This document shows, piece after piece, positions 10,224 through 21,547 of a stretch of DNA of 64,000 nt. Numbering within the stretch: position 1 is the first letter of the stretch; every line of letters begins with the position of its first letter. Below the pieces are notes generated by a model, which was not told where the DNA came from, did not search any database, and saw only the letters and a list, made by a program, of their open reading frames with translations. A program made the translations under genes and the position numbers. Origin of the DNA: Demequina sp. (GTDB taxonomy: Bacteria; Actinomycetota; Actinomycetes; Actinomycetales; Demequinaceae); NCBI GenBank assembly GCA_024707205.1, contig JANQAD010000001.1:1763979-1827978 (forward strand). Reading direction: 5' to 3'.

Positions 10224-10309
10224 ACACCCGCTCTACGGGGCACAATGAGTTTTGGGACACCGAGTCACCTCGGACACTGAGTTCTTTGAACTACCGCAGG
10301 AGAGCAACG

Positions 10310-11914
10310 ATGCCATCCACCGCAGTTGAGACGCCGGCCGCACCCCCTCCCACAACGTCGCACGCCCGACGCTGGAGCGGAGTCGGCTGGGGGTTCCTGG
10401 GCAAGCTCGCGCTGATGATGATCGTCAACGCGTTCGGCATCGCGGCGATCCTGTCCGCTGTCAACGCGGAGGCGTGGGGGATCCTCGTCGCGCTCGTGGT
10501 GTTGTTGGTGGTCGCGGACTTCGTGTACTTCACCAAGCGCTCCGTCCCGCTGAAGTACATCCTCCCCGGTCTGATCTTCCTGCTGGTCTTCCAGCTCTTC
10601 ACCATGGCGTACACGGCCTACGTCGCCTTTACCAACTACGGCACGGGGCACAACCTCTCGCAAGAGCAGGCCGTGGACGCGATCCTCATTCAGAACGAGA
10701 AGAAGGTCGACGGGTCTCCCACCTTCCCGTTGACGATCATCGAGGCGCGGGGCGAGCTCGGCTTCGCGATCGTCGATGAGGGCGTGGCGAAGGTTGGCAC
10801 CGTGGAGCAGCCTCTCGAGGAGAGGCCCGACGCCACAATCGCCGACGGGAAGGTCACGGCCGTCCCCGGCTACGAGGTCATCCCGGTGACCAAGATCTAC
10901 ACCGACCAAGCGCTTCAGGCCCAGGTCGTCGTGCTCCGGGTGCCGGTGTCGGAGGACGCGGACGAGGGTTCCATCAGAACCGCGGACGGCACCACGGGAG
11001 CCATCTACCAGTCCACGATCGTGTGGGACGAAGAAGCTCAGACGATGACCGACGTTGTGACCGGCACTGTCTACCACGCCGACCAGTCGACGGGCAGCTT
11101 CGTAGCCGACGACGGCTCAACGCTCAACGTCGGCTGGCACGTCGTGATCGGCTTCCAGAACTTCACGCGAGCGATCACGGACCCCAACTATTCAGAGCCG
11201 CTGCTCAAGGTGACCGCGTGGACGTTCGGGTTCGCGATCCTCACCGTGCTCTCGAGCTTCTTCGTTGGCCTTGTGCTCGCGATCATCTTCAACGACGATC
11301 GCATTCGCGGCCGCAAGGTCTGGCGCACGCTCTTCATCCTCCCGTACGCGTTCCCCGCGTTCATGTCCGCCCTGCTGTGGAAGGGCATGCTCAACCCTGA
11401 GTACGGAATCATCAACAAGTGGTTCTTCTTTGGCCAGGACATTCAGTGGCTCGGCGACCCGTGGCTCGCGCGCTTCTCCGTGCTCGCCGTGAACCTCTGG
11501 CTCAGCTATCCCTACTGGTTCCTGGTGTGCACCGGTGCGCTGCAAGCGCTATCCACGGAGACGATCGAGGCCTCGAAGATCGACGGCGCAGGCGCCACGC
11601 GCCAGTTCCGCTCGATCACGCTGCCGCTGCTCCTGATCTCGACCGCCCCGCTCGCTATCGCGTCGTTCGCCTTCAACTTCAATAACTTCACCATCATCTG
11701 GATGCTCACGGGCGGCGGACCGCCAATGGTCGACAGCAGTACGGGGCTCGGCTACACGGACATCCTGATCTCCGCGATCTACCGGATCTCCGGTGTCCAG
11801 GGCGGCAAGGCTGATTACGGCCTAGCGTCCGCGCTGTCGATTCTCGTGTTCATCATCGTCGGCACAATCTCGGCGATCGCCTTCCGACAGACCAAGAAGC
11901 TGGAGGAGTTCTAG
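10310..11914 (+). CDS. Sugar ABC transporter permease (MalF-like)
   Basis: Inner-membrane permease of 534 residues. An N-terminal cytosolic stretch and two helices are followed by a large extracytoplasmic insert (about 110-290), like the MalF P2 loop. The ABC permease core then follows, with the EAA loop EASKIDGAGATRQFRSITLP that docks the ATPase. The ATG at 10310 is preferred to an in-frame TTG at 10286 because AGGAG (10298-10302) is well spaced before it. It partners the permease starting at 11917. No ATPase gene is nearby, so a shared MsiK-type ATPase encoded elsewhere is likely. Confidence 0.94.
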   Translation: MPSTAVETPAAPPPTTSHARRWSGVGWGFLGKLALMMIVNAFGIAAILSAVNAEAWGILVALVVLLVVADFVYFTKRSVPLKYILPGLIFLLVFQLFTMAYTAYVAFTNYGTGHNLSQEQAVDAILIQNEKKVDGSPTFPLTIIEARGELGFAIVDEGVAKVGTVEQPLEERPDATIADGKVTAVPGYEVIPVTKIYTDQALQAQVVVLRVPVSEDADEGSIRTADGTTGAIYQSTIVWDEEAQTMTDVVTGTVYHADQSTGSFVADDGSTLNVGWHVVIGFQNFTRAITDPNYSEPLLKVTAWTFGFAILTVLSSFFVGLVLAIIFNDDRIRGRKVWRTLFILPYAFPAFMSALLWKGMLNPEYGIINKWFFFGQDIQWLGDPWLARFSVLAVNLWLSYPYWFLVCTGALQALSTETIEASKIDGAGATRQFRSITLPLLLISTAPLAIASFAFNFNNFTIIWMLTGGGPPMVDSSTGLGYTDILISAIYRISGVQGGKADYGLASALSILVFIIVGTISAIAFRQTKKLEEF

Positions 11915-11916
11915 CC

Positions 11917-12816
11917 ATGACGACCGTAGAAGAAGTCGCGCAGGCGCCCCGCAAAGTGCGTACGCCCACGAAGCGCTCCCGCTGGTTCATCGAGGTCGCA
12001 TGGAAGTACGTCCTTGCGGTGGTCGTGGTCTTTATCGCCGCATTCCCCTTGGTGTTTGTCCTCTCGGCCTCGTTTGCGTCGCGGGGCTCGCTCTCGGGCT
12101 CGTCTCGGCTCTTCTCCGACCTGAGCCTCGTGAACTACCAGGCCCTCGGGGACACGCTTTATTGGACCTGGGTGGTCAACACGCTCGAGGTGTGCATTGC
12201 CACCGCCATCGGCGCCACGTTGATGGGCGCCGCCGCGGCCTACGCGTTCAGCCGCTTCCGCTTCCGCGGCCGCCGCACGTCGCTCACGAGCCTGCTCATC
12301 ATCCAGATGTTCCCGCAGACGGTCGCGTTCATCGCCGTGTTCCTGCTGCTCATCGCGCTCGGCAACGTGATCCCAGCCTTGGGCCTCAACTCCAAGATCG
12401 CGCTGGTCTGCGTCTATCTCGGTGGGGCGCTCGGTGCCAACACCTTCCTGATGTACGGGTTCTTCAACTCGATTCCCACGGAGATTGACGAGGCCGCCAA
12501 GATCGACGGCGCCACCCACGCCCAGACCTTCTGGCGCCTCATCATGCCGCTCGTGACCCCGATCCTCGCGGTGGTGGGGCTGCTCGGCTTCATCAGCGCC
12601 TTCGGCGACTTCATCCTGGCGCGCATCGTGCTTGTCAAACAGGAGAACTGGACCCTCGCCGTCGGCATGTATGGATGGGTCTCCGATCAGCTCGTCGCCA
12701 AGTGGGGACTGTTCGCGGCCGGAGCCGTGATCGCATCGCTCCCGATCCTCGTGCTCTTCCTCGCGCTCCAGCGCTACATCGTCGGCGGCCTCTCCTCCGG
12801 ATCGGTCAAGGGGTAG
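11917..12816 (+). CDS. Sugar ABC transporter permease (MalG-like)
   Basis: Second inner-membrane permease, 299 residues, with six predicted helices and the EAA loop EIDEAAKIDGATHAQTFWRLIMPL. It begins 2 bases after the MalF-like stop and so belongs to the same transcript. It forms the channel with that protein, presumably for galacto-oligosaccharides. The first galactanase gene begins 11 bases downstream, placing import and extracellular degradation on one message. Confidence 0.95.
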   Translation: MTTVEEVAQAPRKVRTPTKRSRWFIEVAWKYVLAVVVVFIAAFPLVFVLSASFASRGSLSGSSRLFSDLSLVNYQALGDTLYWTWVVNTLEVCIATAIGATLMGAAAAYAFSRFRFRGRRTSLTSLLIIQMFPQTVAFIAVFLLLIALGNVIPALGLNSKIALVCVYLGGALGANTFLMYGFFNSIPTEIDEAAKIDGATHAQTFWRLIMPLVTPILAVVGLLGFISAFGDFILARIVLVKQENWTLAVGMYGWVSDQLVAKWGLFAAGAVIASLPILVLFLALQRYIVGGLSSGSVKG

Positions 12817-12827
12817 GGCGATCGCAC

Positions 12828-14759
12828 GTGAACACCTTCTGGCGTGGAGCCGCAGCAATCCTGGGAGCGGTCACAGTCGTGGCCGCTGCCGCGGGGTGCA
12901 GCGACGACTCCGGTCCCGTTGAGGCCGGGATCGTGGTGAAGAAGGTGGAGAACCTCCCGGAGGACTTCGCGGCGGGCGTTGACGTCTCCACGGTGCTCTC
13001 GCTCGAGGAGTCCGGGGTGGTGTTCAAGGACGACGCAGGCAAGCCGGCGGACCTCTTCACCGTTCTGAAGGACCACGGGATCACGCACGTGCGCGTGCGC
13101 GTGTGGAACGACCCGTTCGACGCCGAGGGCAACGGCTACGGCGGCGGCAACGTCTCGCCCGAGCGCGCCACCGAGATCGGCAAGCGCGCAACGGACGCGG
13201 GCCTCAAGGTGCTCGTGGACTTCCACTACAGCGACTTCTGGGCCGATCCCGCCAAGCAGATGGCGCCCAAGTCGTGGAAGGACATGTCCAACGCCGAGGT
13301 GGCCAAGGCCGCTGGGGACTTCACCAAGCAGACGCTCACCCAGATGAAGGACGCCGGGGTGGACGTGGCGATGGTGCAGACGGGCAACGAGACCAACAAC
13401 GGCGTGGCGGGCGTCACCGCATGGGACGGCATGTGCGCGATCTTCAACGCGGGCGCCGCAGCGGTCCGCGAGGTGTTCCCGAAGGCGCTTGTGGCCGTGC
13501 ACTTCACCAACCCCGAGCAGGCCGGCTCCTACGAGCGTATCGCCCAGATCCTCGACAACTTCGACGTGGACTACGACGTCTTCGCGAGCTCCTACTACCC
13601 CTACTGGCACGGGACCACGGACAATCTCACGGCCGTGCTCAAGGACATCGCGGACACCTACGGCAAGAAGGTCATGGTCGCGGAGACGGCGTGGCCGAGC
13701 ACTCTCGAGGACGCGGACGGCTACCCCAACACGATTGGCTCCGCCGAGGACGCGACGCAGTTCCCCATTTCCGTGCAGGGCCAGGCCGACGCAGTGCGCG
13801 CCGTGATCCAGGCCGTCGCCGACGTGGGGGAGGCCGGGATAGGCGTCTTCTCCTGGGAGCCCGCGTGGCTGCCCGTGGGGCCCCCGGACCAACTCGCGAA
13901 CAACCAGAAGCTGTGGGAGCAGTTCGGCTCCGGGTGGGCGACGAGCTTCGCCGGATCGTATGACCCGGCGGATGCGGGCGCGAACTTCGGCGGCAACTCA
14001 TGGGACAACCAGGCGCTCTTCGCGCCAGACGGCACGCCCCTCGAGTCGCTCAACGTCTTCGAGTACGCGCGCCGGGGCGCCACCGCCCCGCTCGCCGTCT
14101 CGCAGATCGATTCTCCGCAGCTCAAGGTGCAGGTTGGCGGCACGGTGGAACTGCCGGCGACCGTCACGGTGCACTACAACGACGGCACCAGGGCGGACGT
14201 CCCCGTCGCGTGGACCGAGATCGGCGTCGACACCTCCAAGGAGAGCACCCAAACGGTGAGCGGCACCATAGCCGACGGCACCCAGGTCACGGCGACCATA
14301 GCCGTCGGGCCTATAAACGTGCTGGCAAATCCCGGTTTCGAGGATGACGACCTCTCGATGTGGACACTCACCTCGGATGCCGCGACGTTCCGCGTTGTCG
14401 ACGACAACGTGCCCGCGGCGATGGACCAGCGGGTGCTCAACTTCTGGAGCGACAAGAACTTCACCTTCTCCGTGGCGCAGACCGTGACCGGGTTGGAGCC
14501 CGGAACGTACAACGTCAGGGTCTCGGTGCACGGGGAGGACAAGGACCCGGCGGGCGCCCAGATTGCGCTCAACGTCAAGGGTTCGGAGGGGCAGTGGAAC
14601 GCGCCGCTTGAGCTGAACGGCTGGCAGGCGTGGTTTGAGGGGGTCATTGAAGGCGCGGTTGTTGGGGCCGACGGCACGCTCACCGTGAGCGTGGACGGCA
14701 CCGCGGGCGCGGAGGACTGGGGATTCATCGATGGCTTCGTCCTGGAGCCGGTCGACTAG
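12828..14759 (+). CDS. Secreted lipoprotein GH53 endo-beta-1,4-galactanase with CBM61-like domain
   Basis: GH53 enzymes cut the beta-1,4-galactan side chains of pectin. The protein is 643 residues. A lipobox (AAAAGC) gives lipidated Cys24, so the enzyme should be anchored outside the membrane. The GH53 domain spans about 30-420, with acid/base Glu188 in TGNETN and nucleophile Glu286 in MVAETAWP. It is followed by a Big_4-type Ig domain (about 425-495) and a CBM61-like galactan-binding module (about 500-643, NPGFEDDDLSMW...). The GTG start at 12828 follows the permease by 11 bases. An operator-like site lies within the signal-peptide codons. Confidence 0.93.
   Translation: MNTFWRGAAAILGAVTVVAAAAGCSDDSGPVEAGIVVKKVENLPEDFAAGVDVSTVLSLEESGVVFKDDAGKPADLFTVLKDHGITHVRVRVWNDPFDAEGNGYGGGNVSPERATEIGKRATDAGLKVLVDFHYSDFWADPAKQMAPKSWKDMSNAEVAKAAGDFTKQTLTQMKDAGVDVAMVQTGNETNNGVAGVTAWDGMCAIFNAGAAAVREVFPKALVAVHFTNPEQAGSYERIAQILDNFDVDYDVFASSYYPYWHGTTDNLTAVLKDIADTYGKKVMVAETAWPSTLEDADGYPNTIGSAEDATQFPISVQGQADAVRAVIQAVADVGEAGIGVFSWEPAWLPVGPPDQLANNQKLWEQFGSGWATSFAGSYDPADAGANFGGNSWDNQALFAPDGTPLESLNVFEYARRGATAPLAVSQIDSPQLKVQVGGTVELPATVTVHYNDGTRADVPVAWTEIGVDTSKESTQTVSGTIADGTQVTATIAVGPINVLANPGFEDDDLSMWTLTSDAATFRVVDDNVPAAMDQRVLNFWSDKNFTFSVAQTVTGLEPGTYNVRVSVHGEDKDPAGAQIALNVKGSEGQWNAPLELNGWQAWFEGVIEGAVVGADGTLTVSVDGTAGAEDWGFIDGFVLEPVD
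12862..12875. promoter_or_regulatory. Operator-like site O4 inside the first GH53 gene
   Basis: TGGGAGCGGTCACA at nucleotides 35-48 of the coding region, encoding part of LGAVTV. It equals O1 and O3 except at the sixth base, and uses an ACA codon that is uncommon here. Confidence 0.45.
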
Positions 14760-14780
14760 ATAAGGGAAAGGAACGAAGCA

Positions 14781-17700
14781 ATGAGGCTTCGCAACAAACT
14801 GGGAGCGGTCACAGGCCGATCCTGCGTGGCGGCTGCCGCGGCGGCGGCGACGGTAGCGACCGTTCTCGTAGCGGCGCCGGCCGTCGCGGACGATGACGGG
14901 CCCGTGGACGCCGGCATCACCGTCCACAAGATCGACGGGCTTCCCGCCGACTTCATCAACGGTGTGGACATCTCCACCGTTCTGTCCGAGGAGGAGAGCG
15001 GGGTCGTCTACCGCGACTTCGCGGGCAACCCCGCCGACATCTTCGACGTGCTCGCGGACGCCGGCATCAACTACGTGCGCGTGCGCGTGTGGAACAACCC
15101 GTACAACGCGGGGGGTGACGGCTATGGCGCGGGCAATGTGGACGTTGCGCGGGCAACGGAGATCGGCGAGCGCGCGACCGCGGCAGGCATGAAGGTGCTG
15201 GTCGACTTCCACTACTCGGACTTCTGGGCGGACCCCGGAAAGCAGAACGCACCAAAGGCGTGGGCGGGCTATGACCTCGCGCAGACCACAACTGCCGTTC
15301 ACGACTTCACCGAAGACGCGCTCCAGCAGATGGAGGACGCCGGCGTGAACGTGGGCATGGTGCAGGTGGGCAACGAGACCAATGGCGCCATGGCGGGCGT
15401 GACCGGCATCGCCAACCTGACGGGCCTGTTCTCCGCCGGTTCCGAGGCGGTTCGCGACGTGTTCCCCGACGCGCTCGTGGCCGTGCACTTCACCAATCCC
15501 GAGACCGCGGGTCGGTATGCGGGCTACGCCGCGGCGCTCGACGCGGCTCACGTGGACTACGACGTCTTCGCGTCGTCGTACTACCCGTACTGGCACGGAA
15601 CCACGACGAACCTCACCAACGTGCTGAGCGACATCGCCACCACGTACGGCAAGAAGGTCATGGTCGCGGAGACGTCTTGGGCGTACACCAACGCGGATGG
15701 CGATGGCACCACCAACACCATCACGTCGTCGAGCGACACGTCGATGTATCCCGTCTCCGTGCAGGGTCAGGCGACCGAGATCCGTGACGTCATGGCGGCC
15801 GTGAATGCGGTTCCGGGCGGCGCGGGGCTTGGCGTCTTCTACTGGGAGCCCGCGTGGATCCCGGTTCCCGGCACGGCCGAGCAGAAGGAGGCCAAGTGGG
15901 CCGAGTTCGGCTCTGGCTGGGCCACCTCGGCGGCTCACGAGTACGACGCCGGCGCGCCCACGAGCGGGGCCGAGGGCTCCGGCTGGGACAACCAGGCGCT
16001 GTTCGACTACACGGGCAAGCCGCTCGAGTCGCTGCTCGCGTTCACGTACGCGCGCACCGGCGCTCAGGCTCCCCTCGCTGTCGAGACCGTTGAAAGCCCA
16101 ACCGTGACGCTCAACGAGGGTGACGCGGTCACGCTTCCCTCCACGGTTCAGGTGACCTACAACGACAGCTCAACGGCGAATGTGGCCGTTACCTGGGATG
16201 ACGTACTGTCCTTCATCACATCGCCCGGAACCTACACGGTCCACGGCGTGACCGTGGACGGCGACAAGACCACCGCGAAGGTCATCGTCAAGGCGCACAA
16301 CTACCTGGTGAACGGGGACTTCGAGACCGGCGACAACTCGGGCTGGAGCTTCTCTGCCAGCCCGTGGCCAAGCACGTTCTGGATCTTCGACTCTCCGGGC
16401 AACAACGCACAGGGCACGTATGCGGTCAACGCCTACGACGCCGCGGCGTTCTCGTTCCACTTCCAGCAGACCGTCACGGGACTCGAGCCGGCCACGTACA
16501 TCGCCACGGGTCAGGCCCACGGGCAGAACGTGACGCCCGAGTTCTTCGTGACCACGTCCGACGGCACGCAGACGCAGACGCCCACGCTCACCGGCTGGCA
16601 GGCGTGGAAGAAGCCCCCAATCACCGTCACGGTTCCGGCCGACGGTGCTGTCACCGTTGGCGTCAACGGCACCGGTGCCGCGGCCGGCTGGGCGTGGTTC
16701 GACGAGTTCACCCTGGTGAAGGCTCCGGCCAGCGCGGCCGATACGAGCGACCTTGAGGAGCTCGTGGACCAGATGAACGGTCTCGTTCGCTCGGTGTACT
16801 CGAGCGAATCGCTCGCGGTGCTCGACTCGGCGCTTGAGATCGCGAACATCGTGCTCGCGGCCTCGAACCCGACCGAGGGCCAGGTTGATGCCGCGACCAC
16901 GGCGGTGAGCGACGCGTTCGACGCACTCGTGGTCGTCGGCGACGTCCCGGACCCCACGGTCAACGCCGTGGCGATCACGGTCACGGATGGCAACCCCATC
17001 CTGCTGCCGGAGACCGTGACGGTCACCGCCTTCGACGGCCGCACTCACAGTGAGTCGGTGACGTGGACCGAACCACTGTCGTACATCGACGGCACCGGCA
17101 CGTACACGATTCACGGGACCAGCGAGAATGGCTACCCGGCGATCGCGACCGTGACGGTCACCCAGCGCAACTGGGTGGTCAACGGCTCGTTCGAGGCCGA
17201 CGACACCTCGATGTGGACCGTTGACGGCGCGGGCGCCGCGATCGGCTGGTCGGGCGACAGCTCGGACGGCGACAAGTCCGTGGCGTTCTGGCTCGGCAGC
17301 GACTACACCTTCTCCGTGTCGCAGCAGGTCACGGGCCTCCCGGCTGGTCGGTACGTGCTGTCCGCGACCACGCAGGGCGACGGTGAGTCCGGCAGCGACA
17401 CCCACGAGGTGACGCTGTGGAACGGCGAGACCGGTCAGTCCGCTGTGCTGGGGCTCGACGGGTGGCAGGCGTTTGCCACCGCCACCACCGAGCCCGTCGA
17501 GGCCGCGCCCGACGGCACCCTCACGGTCGGCGCGGAGTTCACGCTGACCTCGGGTGCGTGGGGAACGGTCGACGACTTCAGGCTGGTGAAGGCGGAGAAC
17601 AACGCCGACCTCACGGACCTGAACGCCGCTGTCGCGGAAGCGAACGCCATTGACCGCTCGCTCTATGAGCCTGCGTCACTGGTGGACCTCGACAACGCGC

Positions 17701-18620
17701 TTGGGGCATACGCCCTGGTCACGCAGGCCGACGACCCAAGCCAGGCGACGGTGGACGCGGTGACGCACTGGATCCGGGACGCCCTGAGCGCCCTCGACCT
17801 CATCGACGTGCCGTTCACCACCGCTCCCACGCCCACGATCACCGGCACCGCCAAGTACGGAGCCACGCTCACGGCGAACGCGGGCACCTGGGTGCCAACG
17901 CCGTCGGGCATCGCCTACCAGTGGAAGCGCAATGGTGCGGCGATCGCGGGAGCCAACGGCACGACCTACTCACCGGTCTATGGCGACATCGGCGCCAAGA
18001 TCACGGTGACGGTCACGGCGACGAAGGCGGACTACATCACGGCGTCCAAGACGTCGGGGTCGGTCACGATCGGCAAGGGTGTGTTCACCACGCAGCCGAC
18101 GCCCAAGATCAGCGGCACACCCGTCGCGGGCAAGAAGCTGACCGTTGTCACCGGCACGTGGTCGCCCAAGGCGTCGGCGTACCAGTTCCAGTGGTACCGC
18201 GACGGCAAGGCGATCTCCGGGCAGAAGGGCAAGACCTATACGGTCAAGTCCGCGGACACGGGCCACAAGATCACGGTCAAGGTCACGGCGCTCAAGACCG
18301 GGTTCACCTCGGCGTCCAAGACGTCGGCGTCGGTCACTGTGGTGAAGAGGTTCTGGAGCACGGGCTACGCGACGATCTCAGGTGTCGCGAAGTCTGGCTC
18401 CACGCTGACCGCTCACCGCGGGCTGTGGAACCCCTCACCCACGTCCTACTCCTACCAGTGGTACCGGAACGGGGTGGCGATTCCGGGCGCCACCCACGCC
18501 ACCTACAAGCTCACGTCCGCGGACAAGGGCAAGAACGTGGCGGTCAAGGTGACTGCGAAGAAGTCGGGCTATCTGCCGACCTCTGACATGTCGCCGGCGA
18601 AGAAGGTGGCAGCGAAATAG
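14781..18620 (+). CDS. Secreted multidomain GH53 endo-beta-1,4-galactanase
   Basis: A 1279-residue exported galactanase. A Sec signal peptide (about 1-37, ending AAPAVA) precedes the GH53 domain (about 40-425), with acid/base Glu199 (VGNETN) and nucleophile Glu297 (VAETSW). Then come two tandem copies of Big_4 plus CBM61-like plus FIVAR (about 438-718 and 725-1006), and three Ig-like repeats of about 88 residues (1013-1277) sharing the pattern YQW.R.G. No LPXTG motif or membrane anchor is visible. AAAGGA lies before the ATG. It is the last gene of the operon and a paralogue of the preceding lipoprotein galactanase. The repeats suggest attachment to the wall or substrate. Confidence 0.94.
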   Translation: MRLRNKLGAVTGRSCVAAAAAAATVATVLVAAPAVADDDGPVDAGITVHKIDGLPADFINGVDISTVLSEEESGVVYRDFAGNPADIFDVLADAGINYVRVRVWNNPYNAGGDGYGAGNVDVARATEIGERATAAGMKVLVDFHYSDFWADPGKQNAPKAWAGYDLAQTTTAVHDFTEDALQQMEDAGVNVGMVQVGNETNGAMAGVTGIANLTGLFSAGSEAVRDVFPDALVAVHFTNPETAGRYAGYAAALDAAHVDYDVFASSYYPYWHGTTTNLTNVLSDIATTYGKKVMVAETSWAYTNADGDGTTNTITSSSDTSMYPVSVQGQATEIRDVMAAVNAVPGGAGLGVFYWEPAWIPVPGTAEQKEAKWAEFGSGWATSAAHEYDAGAPTSGAEGSGWDNQALFDYTGKPLESLLAFTYARTGAQAPLAVETVESPTVTLNEGDAVTLPSTVQVTYNDSSTANVAVTWDDVLSFITSPGTYTVHGVTVDGDKTTAKVIVKAHNYLVNGDFETGDNSGWSFSASPWPSTFWIFDSPGNNAQGTYAVNAYDAAAFSFHFQQTVTGLEPATYIATGQAHGQNVTPEFFVTTSDGTQTQTPTLTGWQAWKKPPITVTVPADGAVTVGVNGTGAAAGWAWFDEFTLVKAPASAADTSDLEELVDQMNGLVRSVYSSESLAVLDSALEIANIVLAASNPTEGQVDAATTAVSDAFDALVVVGDVPDPTVNAVAITVTDGNPILLPETVTVTAFDGRTHSESVTWTEPLSYIDGTGTYTIHGTSENGYPAIATVTVTQRNWVVNGSFEADDTSMWTVDGAGAAIGWSGDSSDGDKSVAFWLGSDYTFSVSQQVTGLPAGRYVLSATTQGDGESGSDTHEVTLWNGETGQSAVLGLDGWQAFATATTEPVEAAPDGTLTVGAEFTLTSGAWGTVDDFRLVKAENNADLTDLNAAVAEANAIDRSLYEPASLVDLDNALGAYALVTQADDPSQATVDAVTHWIRDALSALDLIDVPFTTAPTPTITGTAKYGATLTANAGTWVPTPSGIAYQWKRNGAAIAGANGTTYSPVYGDIGAKITVTVTATKADYITASKTSGSVTIGKGVFTTQPTPKISGTPVAGKKLTVVTGTWSPKASAYQFQWYRDGKAISGQKGKTYTVKSADTGHKITVKVTALKTGFTSASKTSASVTVVKRFWSTGYATISGVAKSGSTLTAHRGLWNPSPTSYSYQWYRNGVAIPGATHATYKLTSADKGKNVAVKVTAKKSGYLPTSDMSPAKKVAAK
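14800..14813. promoter_or_regulatory. Operator-like site O5 inside the second GH53 gene
   Basis: TGGGAGCGGTCACA at nucleotides 20-33 of the coding region, identical to O4 although the flanking signal-peptide sequences differ. It encodes LGAVT with GGA and ACA codons. Confidence 0.45.
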
Positions 18621-18646
18621 TCCCAGCGCCGCCATGACGCTGCGGC

Positions 18647-18672
18647 CCGGGTTGCCTTGAGGCGACCCGGGT
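18647..18672. terminator. Terminator-like hairpin between convergent genes
   Basis: CCCGGGTTGCC (18647-18657) pairs with GGCGACCCGGG (18662-18672) around a TTGA loop, with one wobble pair. It lies between the galactanase stop and the converging lipoprotein gene, so it could serve both directions. Confidence 0.6.
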
Positions 18673-18695
18673 CGCTTGCGTGCTGGCGGTGCGTC

Positions 18696-19331
18696 CTAGA
18701 ACCCGCCGGAGATTCCGGCCAGCGAGACGCAGCGCGTGGGATCGAATCCTGGCGGCGCGCTGCCTTCTTCCGCGGAGTCGAAGCCAGCCCAGATCGCAGC
18801 GCTAACGTCGTCTGGAGTGGGGTCGCCGGTGAGGGGTAGCAGTCCTTCCTCGCGCAGGCACGCAATGAGTACGGGTTGGGCCGCTAGGAACGCGCGCTCG
18901 AGCGCCTCGGTTGAGGCAGGCTGAGCCTGGTAAAGCTCCGCGACGAAAGCGGAGTGCGCCCGCTCGCAGTCGGTGGCTTCCGGCAGCGGTCCCGACTCGG
19001 GACCCGCGATGCTGTAGTCGATCCAGGGGAACCCGCGGCTGTTGTCTACGCCGTTGCTGCGATAGTCGATGCCGTGTTCACGGAAGCACTCGAACGTTGC
19101 TTCAACGGCAGCCTTGTAGGGCTCAAACTCGAGGACGCCTTCTTCTTGGGCCGCGCGGAGAATTGCCAACTGCGCGTCGCTTGCGCCACCCGCCTCCGCC
19201 CCCGCGATGGCTGATGCGACACGAGTTGAGAATTCGGCGTCAGCGGAGGACGTGGGTTCAGGTGCTTCTGAACTGCACCCTGCGATCAATAGCGCGCACG
19301 TCAGTGCGACGACCGCCGCCCCCACTCTCAT
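18696..19331 (-). CDS. Lipoprotein of an uncharacterised four-member family (paralogue 1)
   Basis: Predicted lipoprotein of 211 residues; the lipobox LIAGC gives Cys19. I do not recognise a characterised family. It shares a pattern with three other genes here (23124-23771, 26649-27305, 28102-28745): AQLAIL, then a Y-K-A segment (FEPYKAAVEA) followed by Cys, FPWIDY, C......FVAELYQAQP, and IACLREEG, with a final Cys near the C-terminus. Four cysteines in the mature part are shared, suggesting two disulfides. It begins 4 bases after glgX and is probably co-transcribed with it. It is an extracytoplasmic protein; its role is unknown. Confidence 0.85.
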   Translation of the reverse strand: MRVGAAVVALTCALLIAGCSSEAPEPTSSADAEFSTRVASAIAGAEAGGASDAQLAILRAAQEEGVLEFEPYKAAVEATFECFREHGIDYRSNGVDNSRGFPWIDYSIAGPESGPLPEATDCERAHSAFVAELYQAQPASTEALERAFLAAQPVLIACLREEGLLPLTGDPTPDDVSAAIWAGFDSAEEGSAPPGFDPTRCVSLAGISGGF

Positions 19332-19335
19332 GGCA

Positions 19336-21488
<2,153 letters not shown>

Positions 21489-21547
21489 GGGCCCATTGTG
21501 CCGGAGCGATGTGTCAGGGGGATTGCGGGGTGGCCGAGTGGCGCTGG

